Assembly (NCBI GenBank): GCA_041495205.1
Contig: JBGQCF010000007.1
Location: forward strand, 1-64,000
From: JAHFRG01 sp041495205
GTDB lineage: Bacteria > Pseudomonadota > Gammaproteobacteria > Burkholderiales > JAHFRG01
Length of the DNA stretch: 64,000 bases
Direction: 5' to 3'
Positions 50,307 to 58,873 of the stretch are shown piece after piece (positions within the stretch are counted from its first letter, which is position 1; each line of letters opens with the position of its first letter). The notes under the pieces are model-generated. The model saw only the letters and a list, made by a program, of their open reading frames with translations, was not told the DNA's origin and did not search any database. A program made the translations under genes and the position numbers.

Positions 50307-50930
50307 ATGCAGAAAATATTGCTGTTCGTTGACAGGGTGAGCACCTGGGTCGGGCACGCCTTTTCCTTCCTCATCGTCGGCCTCACCTTGCTCATCTCCT
50401 GGGAAGTGTTCTCGCGCTACGTGCTCCACCACTCGCACCCGTGGGTCTATGACTACATGATCATGATGTACGGAACTCTTTTCATGATGGCCGGCGCTTA
50501 TACGCTGGCGAAAAACGGCCACGTCCGCGGCGACATGATCTACGGCTTCTTCAGGCCGCGGGCACAGGCCACCATCGACCTCACGCTCTACATCGTGTTC
50601 TTCATTCCCGGGATCGTCGCGTTTGTCTGGGCGGGCTACACCTATGCCGCCGAGTCCTGGGCGATCAACGAACATTCGAACATCACCTCCGAAGGCCCGG
50701 CGTACTACCCGTTCAAGACCATCATCCCGGTCGCCGGCGCGTTCGTGCTGGTGCAGGGCATCGTCGAAATCATTCGCTGTGTGATCTGCATTAAGCAGGA
50801 CGCATGGCCCTCGCGCGAGGCGGACGTCCAGGAAGTTGACGTGGATGAGCTGAAGAAAATGGTCCACGTCAAGGACGAGGACATTCAGAAGCTCGACGAG
50901 CTGATCGTGCACCGGGAGCCGGGCAAGTGA
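50307..50930 (+). CDS. dctQ: TRAP transporter small permease
   Basis: The 207 residues have four membrane segments and the DctQ pattern (GHAFSFLIVGLTLLISWEVFSRY, DYMIMMYGTLFMMAGAYTL). GAAGGATTTCAGCC precedes the ATG. An acidic tail (VDELKKMVHVKDEDIQKLDEL in parts) follows the last helix and is longer than usual. The stop overlaps the dctM GTG by 4 bases. Confidence 0.92.
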   Translation: MQKILLFVDRVSTWVGHAFSFLIVGLTLLISWEVFSRYVLHHSHPWVYDYMIMMYGTLFMMAGAYTLAKNGHVRGDMIYGFFRPRAQATIDLTLYIVFFIPGIVAFVWAGYTYAAESWAINEHSNITSEGPAYYPFKTIIPVAGAFVLVQGIVEIIRCVICIKQDAWPSREADVQEVDVDELKKMVHVKDEDIQKLDELIVHREPGK

Positions 50931-52975
50931 AGCTGCGCAAGGAACTCCAGTTTGGCTACTCGCTGATGGCGATCATCGTGATCGCCGTGGCGGCGCTCAC
51001 GCCATGGGGCCATGTCACCAACGGCCATCTCGGCTTGATCATGCTCGCCCTGATCTGCGTCGGAATCATGATCGGCTTCCCCACGGCCTTCACGCTCATG
51101 GGGATGGGCGTGTTCTTCGCCTGGCTGGCCTACCGAAGCGTGAACCCGGCGCTCGCGGACCGGCAGGTGCTCGATCTCTTTGTGCAGCGCACTTACGGCG
51201 TGATGTCGAACGAAGTGCTGATCGCGATCCCGCTGTTCCTGTTCATGGGCTATCTAGTCGAGCGGGCGCAGCTGATCGACCGCTTGTTCAGGAGCCTGCA
51301 TCTTGCCACCGCGCGCGTGCCAGGCTCGCTCGCCGTTGCGACCATTGTAACCTGCGCGATCTTCGCCACCGCCACCGGTATCGTGGGCGCGGTGGTGACG
51401 CTGATGGGACTGCTCGCGTTTCCGGCGATGCTCAAGGCCGGATACAACGTCAAGGTATCCGCGGGCGCGATCACCGCGGGCGGCTGCCTGGGTATCCTGA
51501 TCCCCCCCTCGGTGATGTTGATCGTCTATGGCGCAGTTGCAGGCGTGTCGGTCGTACAGCTCTACGCCGGCGCCTTCCTCCCAGGTTTCATGCTCGCTGG
51601 ACTTTACATCGGATACATCATCTTACTTGCAAAGTGGAAGCCAGCACTCATGCCCCCGCTCTCCGAGAGCGAGCGCCACGTGGAGCTACCGCCCTTTGCG
51701 CAGAAGCTGTCGCAGCATGGCAGCAACGCGTTGACGGGGTTGTGGCGTGCCGTTACCAGCAGCGGTGGCGCCGCAGTCGCGAAACGCACCGCGCTCGGGC
51801 AGTTGTTCGTCACGCTGACCCCGGCACTGTTTCTCGCCGCAGTGCTGGGCGTTACCTGGCAGTTGGCGACTGCGCCGGAGATCGAGGCCAGCACGGCCGG
51901 GCTGATCGAAGCGGGGGGCCTCGTTGCAGCGCCCGAGTCGGATAGAGAGATGTCAACCGGCCTCATCGGCGAGCCGGATACGGAAAAGGAAGATTCCGGA
52001 GTCAAGGTGCCTCCAGCCGAAGGCGTGAAAGAAGTCGCTCCGCCACCTAGTGCGAAGGCGGCGAAGCCTGAAGGCGTGCAGGAGCTTCCGGGCGCGGTGA
52101 AGGCGGCCAAAGCCAAACCGGCCGAGAAGGCTGCCGCCGAACCCGAGCGGCTCCCGGTGCCCCTATGGCTCTGGATCGTGTTCGGCATCGTAATCGGCGC
52201 TATCGCCGTCATCTATTGGCTCTGGAACTGGGAGCGGCTCGAGGTGTTCAAGATGCTGCTCACCTCGTTCTTTCCGCTTGCGTTGATGATCATCGCAGTG
52301 CTTGGCTCGATCGTGTTCGGGCTGGCAACGCCCAGCGAGGCGGCGGCGGTCGGCGGGTTCGGCGGCTTCATCCTTGCGGCAATCTATCGCTTCATCGCCC
52401 ACCGGCGTGACGCGAAGGCCGGCGGCTCGGATCCCGGCGCCGCAGTCTGGAAGACGGTGAAAGAGCTCGGGGGCATCGTCAAGGAATCGGCCTTTCTCAC
52501 CGCCAAGACGAGCGCGATGGTCTGCTGGTTGTTTGTCGGCTCCGGTATTTTTTCGGCAGCATTCGCGCTGCTCGAAGGGCAGGAGCTCATCGAGAAGTGG
52601 GTGCTCTCGCTCAACATGACCCCGGTGCAGTTCATGATCCTCGCCCAGTTCATCATCTTCATCCTCGGCTGGCCGCTCGAGTGGACGGAAATCATCATCA
52701 TCTTCATGCCGATCTTCCTGCCGCTGCTGCCGCATTTCCACATTGATCCGCTGTTCTTCGGGCTGCTGGTGGCGTTGAACCTGCAGACGGCGTTCCTGTC
52801 GCCGCCGGTCGCGATGGCGGCGTTTTACCTGAAAGGCGTCTCCCCGCCGCACGTGACGTTGAACCAGATCTTCGCCGGCATGATGCCGTTCATGGGGATC
52901 CAGTTGATCGCGCTGGCGCTGCTCTACCTGTTCCCCGCTATCGGGTTGTGGATTCCTCACATGCTCTACAAGTAA
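50927..52975 (+). CDS. dctM: TRAP transporter large permease with a large insertion
   Basis: The 682 residues compare with a usual 425-435. Residues 1-240 (FPTAFTLMGMGVFFAWLA, AIPLFLFMGYLVERA, GGCLGILIPPSVMLIVYGAVAG in parts) and 440-682 (FGLATPSEAAAVGGFGGFI, WPLEWTEIIIIFMPIFLPLL) are the two halves of DctM. The insertion between them has two extra hydrophobic segments (about 293-313 and 411-433) flanking an Ala/Pro/Lys/Glu-rich stretch (about 330-410). GTG is the start, overlapping dctQ. The frame is intact, so this is an insertion rather than a frameshift. Confidence 0.9.
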   Translation: MKLRKELQFGYSLMAIIVIAVAALTPWGHVTNGHLGLIMLALICVGIMIGFPTAFTLMGMGVFFAWLAYRSVNPALADRQVLDLFVQRTYGVMSNEVLIAIPLFLFMGYLVERAQLIDRLFRSLHLATARVPGSLAVATIVTCAIFATATGIVGAVVTLMGLLAFPAMLKAGYNVKVSAGAITAGGCLGILIPPSVMLIVYGAVAGVSVVQLYAGAFLPGFMLAGLYIGYIILLAKWKPALMPPLSESERHVELPPFAQKLSQHGSNALTGLWRAVTSSGGAAVAKRTALGQLFVTLTPALFLAAVLGVTWQLATAPEIEASTAGLIEAGGLVAAPESDREMSTGLIGEPDTEKEDSGVKVPPAEGVKEVAPPPSAKAAKPEGVQELPGAVKAAKAKPAEKAAAEPERLPVPLWLWIVFGIVIGAIAVIYWLWNWERLEVFKMLLTSFFPLALMIIAVLGSIVFGLATPSEAAAVGGFGGFILAAIYRFIAHRRDAKAGGSDPGAAVWKTVKELGGIVKESAFLTAKTSAMVCWLFVGSGIFSAAFALLEGQELIEKWVLSLNMTPVQFMILAQFIIFILGWPLEWTEIIIIFMPIFLPLLPHFHIDPLFFGLLVALNLQTAFLSPPVAMAAFYLKGVSPPHVTLNQIFAGMMPFMGIQLIALALLYLFPAIGLWIPHMLYK

Positions 52976-52992
52976 CCGGATTTCGGCATTCC

Positions 52993-54390
52993 ATGTCAGC
53001 TAAAGGGCGGACATCCGGCGCGCAGCGTGCGGGAGGCTCGCCGCCTCCGGCGGGGACGCCGGAGTTGAATCAGCTTAATGCGATTGATGCCGCGCGTGGT
53101 ATCCGCGAAGGGATGTTCACCTCGGAACAACTGGTGCAAAGCTGTCTTGACCAAATTCAGGCAGCGGACGATACAGTTCGTGCGTGGGCGTTCCTCGACC
53201 CGGAATACGCGCTGAATCAGGCGCGGGCGGCGGACCAGTGGCGCCTCGAAGGCAAGACGCTTGGCGCGCTGCACGGCATTCCGGTCGGCGTCAAGGACAT
53301 CATCGACACGGCCGACATGCCGACGGAAAACGGCACGGTGCTGCACAAGGGCCGCATGCCGTACGAGGACGCAAACGTAGTTGCGAGCCTGCGCGCCGCC
53401 GGGGCCGTGATCCTCGGCAAGACCGTGACCACTGAGTGCGCGTACTTCGCGCCCGGTAAAACCCGCAACCCGCACAATCCCGAGCACACGCCCGGCGGCT
53501 CCTCCAGCGGTTCGGCAGCGGCCGTAGCTGCCGGCATGGTGCCGCTTGCACTCGGGAGCCAGACCAACGGCTCGACTATCCGCCCGGCCGCTTTTTGCGG
53601 CGTATACGGTTACAAGCCGACGCATGGCTTGATTCCGCGCCATGGCATGCTCGTCCTGTCTCGCACGCTGGACCAGGTGGGTCTGTTCGCGCGCACAATC
53701 GAGGACATCGCGCTGCTCGCGGAGCAGCTCACCGGCTACGACGAGCGCGATCACGATACGCGGCCGCGTGCGCGCATCCCATTCGGCGCCATCGCGACTG
53801 AAGAGCCGCCGCTGCCGCCGACGATCGCGTTTATCAAGACGCCGCTGTGGGATCGCGTCGAGCATGAAACCAAGCAGGCGTTCGCGGAGCTGGTCGGCGA
53901 ACTGGGTGACCGTGTCGAGGAGGTGGAACTGTTCCCGTTGGCGGCCGAGGCCTGGGACTGGCACCGCACCATCATGGAGGCCGAAATGGCAGCCAACCTC
54001 GAGCGCGAATGGCAGCGCGGGCGCGACCAACTGTCCGACACCCTGCGCTCGCTGCTCGAGCGCGGGCGCGAGGTGAGGGCCGTCGACTACCAGCGCGCCC
54101 TATCGCGTATTCCTCTGATGCAGGAGAGCTTCGAAGAGCTGTTCATCCAACGCTACGACGCAATCCTCACACCGGCGGCGGCGGGCACCGCACCGGCAGG
54201 CCTTTCCTCGACTGGCGACCCTTCGTTCTGCACGCTCTGGACGCTGTGCGGACTGCCCGCGATCTCGCTGCCGCTGATGCAAGGGTCGAATGGCTTGCCT
54301 CTCGGCGTACAACTCGTCGGGCGGCGCCACTTCGACGCGCGGCTGCTACGCACCGCGCGCTGGCTGGTGGACCATGTCACGGCGGAATAA
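52993..54390 (+). CDS. Amidase (amidase signature family)
   Basis: The 465 residues contain the catalytic lysine in GVKDIIDTADMPTENGT (about 100), the Ser-rich GGSSSGSAAAVAAGM (from about 167) and the nucleophile Ser in GSQTNGSTIRPAAFCG (about 192). It hydrolyses an amide of unknown identity in the cytoplasm. The start at 52993 is 17 bases after dctM; an upstream in-frame ATG overlaps dctM. The location suggests that the TRAP system imports its substrate or product. Reading continues open past the TAA into a remnant. Confidence 0.88.
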   Translation: MSAKGRTSGAQRAGGSPPPAGTPELNQLNAIDAARGIREGMFTSEQLVQSCLDQIQAADDTVRAWAFLDPEYALNQARAADQWRLEGKTLGALHGIPVGVKDIIDTADMPTENGTVLHKGRMPYEDANVVASLRAAGAVILGKTVTTECAYFAPGKTRNPHNPEHTPGGSSSGSAAAVAAGMVPLALGSQTNGSTIRPAAFCGVYGYKPTHGLIPRHGMLVLSRTLDQVGLFARTIEDIALLAEQLTGYDERDHDTRPRARIPFGAIATEEPPLPPTIAFIKTPLWDRVEHETKQAFAELVGELGDRVEEVELFPLAAEAWDWHRTIMEAEMAANLEREWQRGRDQLSDTLRSLLERGREVRAVDYQRALSRIPLMQESFEELFIQRYDAILTPAAAGTAPAGLSSTGDPSFCTLWTLCGLPAISLPLMQGSNGLPLGVQLVGRRHFDARLLRTARWLVDHVTAE

Positions 54391-54576
54391 CCCGGACAGC
54401 TTGTGCGGACGGCGGCCCACCATATTATCGGCAAGGCAGATCTCGCGCGGATGAAACCGTCGGCCATGCTGATTATTACAGCTAAGGAAGACGACAAGCT
54501 GCTTGCCGTTGCGCACTGGTGCGAGGAACAATTACCATTCAAGTCATTAGTGGAAGTGAAAGGAGAAGCAAGATGA
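54391..54576 (+). pseudogene. Remnant of a D-2-hydroxyacid dehydrogenase joined to an amidase-like end
   Basis: In frame with the amidase after its stop, the sequence reads AHHIIGKADLARMKPSAMLI, close to the conserved HxxIGxxxLxxMKPxAxLIN block of D-isomer hydroxyacid dehydrogenases. It then reads EDDKLLAVAHWCEEQL, which resembles the DARLLRTARWLVDHV end of the neighbouring amidase. No start codon or complete domain exists. It is best seen as a deletion scar of lost genes. The last bases overlap the next gene's start region. Confidence 0.6.
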
Positions 54577-55460
54577 AAGTCGGATTCGTAGGCCTTGGCA
54601 TCATGGGCAAACCCATGGCGCTCAATCTCGTCAAGGGCGGCCACTCGCTTTGCGTTTACGCGCGCCGCGCGGAATCCATGAAGCCGTTGCAAGACGCAGG
54701 AGCGGCGGCCTGCGGCTCGCCCAAGGAAGTGGCGGAAAAGTCGGAGATAACGATAGTGATGGTCTCCGACACCCCGGACGTGGAAGAGGTGGTGCTGGGG
54801 ACAAATGGTTTGATTCACGGTGGGAAACCCGGCTCGGTGGTGGTGGACATGAGCACCATTTCTCCTGTGGCAACCCGGGCGATGGCCGAAAAGCTCGCAC
54901 AGAAGGGGGTGGAGATGCTCGATGCGCCGGTCTCGGGCGGCGAAATCGGCGCGATTAACGGCACGCTTTCCATCATGGTCGGCGGCAAGGCGGAAGTGTT
55001 TGCTCGCGTCAAGCCGCTGTTCGAATGCCTGGGCAAGAACATCGTGCATACCGGCGGCAACGGCGCGGGCCAGGTGACCAAGGCGTGCAATCAGATCGTG
55101 GTGGCTTTAACCATCGAGGCGGTTGCCGAGGCGCTTACCTTTGCGCGCAAGAACGGCGTGGATGCAGCAAAGGTTCGCGAGGCGCTATTGGGCGGTTTTG
55201 CCAACAGCAAAATCCTCGAGGTTCACGGCAAAAGAATGCTGGACAACGAATTCAAGCCCGGCTTCAAGGTGAGGCTGCATCAGAAAGATATGCGCATCGT
55301 CATGGAGACTGCGCACAAGCTGGGCCTCGCGCTCCCTGGGGCGGCACTGGTCACACAGCACATGAATGCGCTGATGGGCACCGGCGATGGGGAGCTCGAT
55401 TCCGCCGCGATAGTGAAAGTGGTCGAGAGAATGTCGCCACCTGATAATAAGCCACGCTGA
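54573..55460 (+). CDS. glxR: 2-hydroxy-3-oxopropionate (tartronate semialdehyde) reductase
   Basis: The 295 residues begin MKVGFVGLGIMGKPMALNL (NAD-binding) and include VDMSTISPVATRAMAEKL, DAPVSGGEIGAINGTLSIM and the catalytic lysine in GQVTKACNQIVVAL. This is the GarR/GlxR branch of beta-hydroxyacid dehydrogenases, though 3-hydroxyisobutyrate dehydrogenase is possible. AGGAGAAG precedes ATG 54573; a longer frame from 54519 is not supported. Its product glycerate would be used by gckA. Confidence 0.87.
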   Translation: MKVGFVGLGIMGKPMALNLVKGGHSLCVYARRAESMKPLQDAGAAACGSPKEVAEKSEITIVMVSDTPDVEEVVLGTNGLIHGGKPGSVVVDMSTISPVATRAMAEKLAQKGVEMLDAPVSGGEIGAINGTLSIMVGGKAEVFARVKPLFECLGKNIVHTGGNGAGQVTKACNQIVVALTIEAVAEALTFARKNGVDAAKVREALLGGFANSKILEVHGKRMLDNEFKPGFKVRLHQKDMRIVMETAHKLGLALPGAALVTQHMNALMGTGDGELDSAAIVKVVERMSPPDNKPR

Positions 55461-55597
55461 TCGCAGCCACCACGGCAACCCGTGCGGCAATAAAAAAGCG
55501 TCACTTGCGCGCCCGTTGGCTATAATAAATCCGTCAGCTGCAGAATCCTGTTCAAACTGCTGCCGCAAGCATACCTTTCCATAAGGTGGGGGCGAAT

Positions 55598-56026
55598 ATG
55601 AAAACCGTAAAGCAAATTTTGCAGAGCAAAACCCTTGGTATCCTCTCCATTTCGCCTGACGCCACCGTTTATGATGCGCTCAAGCTGATGGCGGAAAAAG
55701 AAGTCGGCGCGCTCCTGGTAATGGAGGCGGACAAAGTGGTGGGTATCATCTCCGAGCGCGACTACGCGCGCAAGGTGATTCTGCACGGCAAATCCTCGAA
55801 GGAAATCCACGTCAGCGATATCATGACCAGTAAGATCGTCTACGTGAGCACCGCGCAAACCGTGGACGAATGCATGGCGCTGATGACCGACAAGCGCGTA
55901 CGGCATTTGCCGGTTTATGACGGTGACCAGCTCGTCGGCGTGGTGTCCATTGGCGACCTGGTGAAGGAAGCGATTTCCGAACGCGAGTACATCATCAAGC
56001 AACTCGAAAGCTACATAATGAGATGA
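55598..56026 (+). CDS. CBS-domain protein
   Basis: The 142 residues contain two CBS domains (ISPDATVYDALKLMAEKEVGAL with IISERDYARKV; VSTAQTVDECMALMTDKRVRHLP with GVVSIGDLVKEAI). Such stand-alone pairs bind adenine nucleotides and act as energy sensors, partner unknown. AAGGTGGGGG precedes the ATG. A TATAAT at 55521-55526 may be its -10. The stop overlaps the next start by 4 bases. Confidence 0.9.
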   Translation: MKTVKQILQSKTLGILSISPDATVYDALKLMAEKEVGALLVMEADKVVGIISERDYARKVILHGKSSKEIHVSDIMTSKIVYVSTAQTVDECMALMTDKRVRHLPVYDGDQLVGVVSIGDLVKEAISEREYIIKQLESYIMR

Positions 56027-56778
56027 TGCACTTTGGCGCCATCATCATTGGTGATGAAATCATCAGTGGCAAGCGCCAGGACAAGCATTTCACGCAAGTT
56101 GTCAGGGTATTGAGTAAGCGCGGGCTGGAATTAAGTTGGTGCGAGTATCTCGGTGATGACCCTCAACTGATCACCACGACCTTGCGCCGCACTCTGGCTA
56201 CAGAAGACCTCGTATTTTCCTTTGGTGGCATCGGCGCCACACCCGACGACCATACCCGTCTTTGCGCCGCGCAAGCCGCCGGCGTGGAGCTTTACCGCCA
56301 TCCCGATGCGCTGGCAGAAATCGTGGCGCAGTTTGGCGAAGCCACGTACCCCAAACGCGTGCTGATGGCCGATCTTCCTCAAGGCAGCCGCATCATTCCC
56401 AATCCCTACAACCGCGTGGCCGGATTCAGCCTCAAGCATCATCATTTTCTGCCCGGTTTTCCGGAAATGGCGTGGCCGATGATGGAATGGGTGCTGGATA
56501 CGCATTACCCGCATTTGCAGCACCGCAGCCAAACCGTCGAGCAGGGGATTATTGTGTATGGTGCGAGGGAAAGCCTGCTCATCGATCTGATGAACGACTG
56601 CGTGGCGCGCTTTCCCGCGCTCAAGCTGTTCAGCCTGCCGCATCTTGGGCCGGGGGAGCGCTGGATCGAGGTGGGCGTGCGCGGCGACAAACAGCAGGTG
56701 CCGCAAGCGATGCAGCTTTTGAAGCAGGGCGTGACAGCGCTCGGCTTCAAATGGGAGGAAGAGCAAGGCAGTGGCTGA
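56023..56778 (+). CDS. MoCF/CinA-type molybdopterin-binding domain protein
   Basis: The 251 residues start FGAIIIGDEIISGKRQDKHF and contain VFSFGGIGATPDDHTRLCAAQ, the MoCF_biosynth fold of the CinA N-terminal type. It lacks the CinA deamidase domain. Its function could be nucleotide-pyrophosphatase-like or pterin-binding. It is coupled to the CBS gene by a 4-base overlap, and a terminator follows. Confidence 0.85.
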   Translation: MMHFGAIIIGDEIISGKRQDKHFTQVVRVLSKRGLELSWCEYLGDDPQLITTTLRRTLATEDLVFSFGGIGATPDDHTRLCAAQAAGVELYRHPDALAEIVAQFGEATYPKRVLMADLPQGSRIIPNPYNRVAGFSLKHHHFLPGFPEMAWPMMEWVLDTHYPHLQHRSQTVEQGIIVYGARESLLIDLMNDCVARFPALKLFSLPHLGPGERWIEVGVRGDKQQVPQAMQLLKQGVTALGFKWEEEQGSG

Positions 56779-56819
56779 ACACGCCCGGCAAGCCTTTGGT
56801 CCGCTTTAATCCTGCTGAT

Positions 56820-56849
56820 AAAAAACCCGGCGCGAGGCCGGGTTTTTTT
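56820..56849. terminator. Bidirectional intrinsic terminator
   Basis: AAAAAACCCGGC pairs with GCCGGGTTTTTTT around CGCGAG-like loop bases. The A-run on one side and T-run on the other let it serve both the plus-strand MoCF gene and the minus-strand charged-repeat gene that end on either side. Confidence 0.85.
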
Positions 56850-56866
56850 GGCGCCAGGTTCCGGCG

Positions 56867-57274
56867 TTAATCCTTCCCCTGGTTTTGTTCCTTTTTGTCT
56901 TTATGCAATTCGCGCCGGTCCTTGCGCAGGTCGCGCTTGTCGGTGCGCACCTCTTTGCGGTCCTGGCGCACATCTTTGCGATCCTTGCGGATGTCGGCGT
57001 TATCCTTCTTGAAGTCGGCCTTTTCTTCCGCGACTTTGGTGGCGTTGCCATCGCGCTTGGCTTTGGCGAGTTCACTTCGGTCACGGTTGCGCTCGCGTGT
57101 ATTCTGACGCAAATCACCCTTGTCGTTGCGGATATCCTTCCGGTCCGAGGCGATGTCGCGCTTGTCGCTGCGGATGTCGCGCGTATCCTGCTTCACATCG
57201 TTGTCCGCTGCGAAACCGGCGGGCGCGGCCAGCGCGGCGGCCAGCGCAACAGCTATCATGCTTTTGTTAAACAT
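56867..57274 (-). CDS. Exported charged-repeat protein (Asp/Lys/Arg heptads)
   Basis: The 135 residues have a signal peptide (MFNKSMIAVALAAALAAPAG, cleavage near FAA-DND) and a mature part made of near-heptads such as DTRDIRSDKRDIASDRKDIR and DRKDVRQDRKEVRTDKRDLR. There are no cysteines and almost no aromatic residues. The pattern predicts a long charged helix or coiled coil in the periplasm. AGGAGA precedes ATG 57274. I do not recognise a characterised family; roles in metal or acid buffering, or envelope spacing, are guesses. Confidence 0.8.
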   Translation of the reverse strand: MFNKSMIAVALAAALAAPAGFAADNDVKQDTRDIRSDKRDIASDRKDIRNDKGDLRQNTRERNRDRSELAKAKRDGNATKVAEEKADFKKDNADIRKDRKDVRQDRKEVRTDKRDLRKDRRELHKDKKEQNQGKD

Positions 57275-57446
57275 ATTCAGTCTCTCCTTTTCAAGTTCCC
57301 CCCTTGGCCTAGGGGATAAGGTCATGCCACGCCCAATAACGTTTGGCATACGGGGGCGTTGACACGCCCCTGTTGTTTTTCCAGCCGGCCTTGCTGCCGC
57401 GCGGTTAAGCCTTTACCATGCTTTTCCCATTGACAGGAATTGCTTG

Positions 57447-58664
57447 ATGTCCAACTCGTCCTGGCGTAATCCAGCGGTGGTGCTGGCATGTGCCTGCCTG
57501 ATTCTAATGCTCTCGCTCGGCACACGGCAGAGCTTCGGCCTTTTTCTGCAGCCGCTAAGCTCAGGCCGTGGCTGGGGGCGGGAAATTTTCGCCTTCGCCA
57601 TTGCTGTGCAGAATCTGGTGTGGGGGCTCGCCCAGCCTTTTTCCGGGATGATAGCAGACAAGTACGGCGTGGGACGGGTGCTGGTGGTCGGTGCAATCCT
57701 GTACGCGCTGGGGCTGGTGTTGATGCCGCTCTCCACCACCGGCGTGCAGCTTGATCTCAGCGCCGGACTTTTGATCGGCCTGGGCATGAGCGGCACCAGT
57801 TTCAGCGTGGTGCTGGGCGTGATCGGACGTAGCTTGAGTCCGGAAAAGCGCAGCATGGGATTGGGTATTGCCAGTGCGGGCGGGTCGTTCGGACAGTTTG
57901 CCATGCTGCCTTACGGACAGACGCTGATTACGCATTTCGGCTGGGCGGCAGCGCTTTCCATCCTTGCGGCTTCAGTTTCGTTCATCTTGCTGCCGGCGCT
58001 GGTGCTCGCCGGAAAAAATGCCGTCGCGAAATCGGCTCATGACAACCAGTCGGTGAGCGAAGCGCTGCATGAAGCAGGTGGCCACAAGGGTTTCTGGTAT
58101 CTCATCAGCGGATTTCTGGTGTGCGGTTTTCAAACCGTTTTTATCATGCTGCACCTGCCGGCGTATCTGCTGGACAAAGGCATGACGCCGGTGACCGGCA
58201 TGATAGCGCTTGCCTTGATCGGTTTTTTCAACATCGTCGGTTCCTATCTCGCAGGTTATTTCGGCGGGCTCTATAGCAAGAAAAACCTGCTCGCGTATAT
58301 ATACCTCTTGCGCGCGGCGGCAATAGGATTGTTCATGGTGCTGCCGATCACGCCGGCGACCGTTTATATATTTGCCGCGGCGATGGGTTCATTGTGGCTT
58401 GGCACCGTTCCGCTCACCAATGGCCTGGTGGCGCAGATTTTCGGCGTCAAATATCTCTCCACTTTGTTCGGCATCGTGTTCCTCGGCCACCAGATCGGCA
58501 GCTTCATCGGGGCGTGGCTGGGGGGTTACGTGTTCGACCTCTCGGGTTCATACTACGCGGTGTGGCTCACCTGTATTGGCTTGAGCGTGGTTGCCGCCGT
58601 GTTGTGCTGGCCGATAGACGAGCGCCAGGTGGCGCGCTTGAATGCCAGGGAAACGCCGGCGTGA
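57447..58664 (+). CDS. MFS transporter (OFA/monocarboxylate-like)
   Basis: The 405 residues have 12 membrane segments, with LGTRQSFGLFLQPLSSGRGWGRE near the N-terminus and GMIADKYGVGRVLVVGAILY as motif A. The pattern fits the oxalate/formate or monocarboxylate-like MFS group. ATG 57447 follows a TTG at 57444 and has ACAGGA upstream. A 45-residue membrane peptide gene overlaps its stop by GTGA, an unusual pairing. Confidence 0.85.
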   Translation: MSNSSWRNPAVVLACACLILMLSLGTRQSFGLFLQPLSSGRGWGREIFAFAIAVQNLVWGLAQPFSGMIADKYGVGRVLVVGAILYALGLVLMPLSTTGVQLDLSAGLLIGLGMSGTSFSVVLGVIGRSLSPEKRSMGLGIASAGGSFGQFAMLPYGQTLITHFGWAAALSILAASVSFILLPALVLAGKNAVAKSAHDNQSVSEALHEAGGHKGFWYLISGFLVCGFQTVFIMLHLPAYLLDKGMTPVTGMIALALIGFFNIVGSYLAGYFGGLYSKKNLLAYIYLLRAAAIGLFMVLPITPATVYIFAAAMGSLWLGTVPLTNGLVAQIFGVKYLSTLFGIVFLGHQIGSFIGAWLGGYVFDLSGSYYAVWLTCIGLSVVAAVLCWPIDERQVARLNARETPA

Positions 58665-58798
58665 ATTTGACCGAATTGCAAAAAACTCTGATATGGCTGG
58701 TATCGCTGGCAGTGGCGGGAGGAATCATTTACCTGGTTTTTAAAGCCTACATCAACCCGGCAATGCTGATTGATTTCGCCAATACGCGATTGTGCTGA
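58661..58798 (+). CDS. 45-residue single-span membrane peptide
   Basis: GTG at 58661 overlaps the MFS stop (GTGA) and encodes 45 residues: a short amphipathic start (MNLTELQKTLIW), one hydrophobic span (LVSLAVAGGIIYLVF) and a short tail ending NTRLC. Coupled translation and the clean helix suggest a real small protein, perhaps a transporter accessory. No homologue is recognised, so it could still be chance. Confidence 0.55.
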   Translation: MNLTELQKTLIWLVSLAVAGGIIYLVFKAYINPAMLIDFANTRLC

Positions 58799-58873
58799 TT
58801 TTATTTTTTACCGGCTTTGTATTATAACTAGAACAACGCGGCTGCGGCTGCCGCTGTTCTTCCGAGGTTCAGG

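Noticed and set aside
52996..54030. 344-codon open frame opposite the amidase
   Set aside because: Antisense shadow; the amidase catalytic residues are all on the plus strand.
55505..55526. TTGCGC-TATAAT as a promoter for the CBS gene
   Set aside because: The spacing is 10 bases, too short for sigma-70; only the -10 is kept as a possibility in the gene entry.
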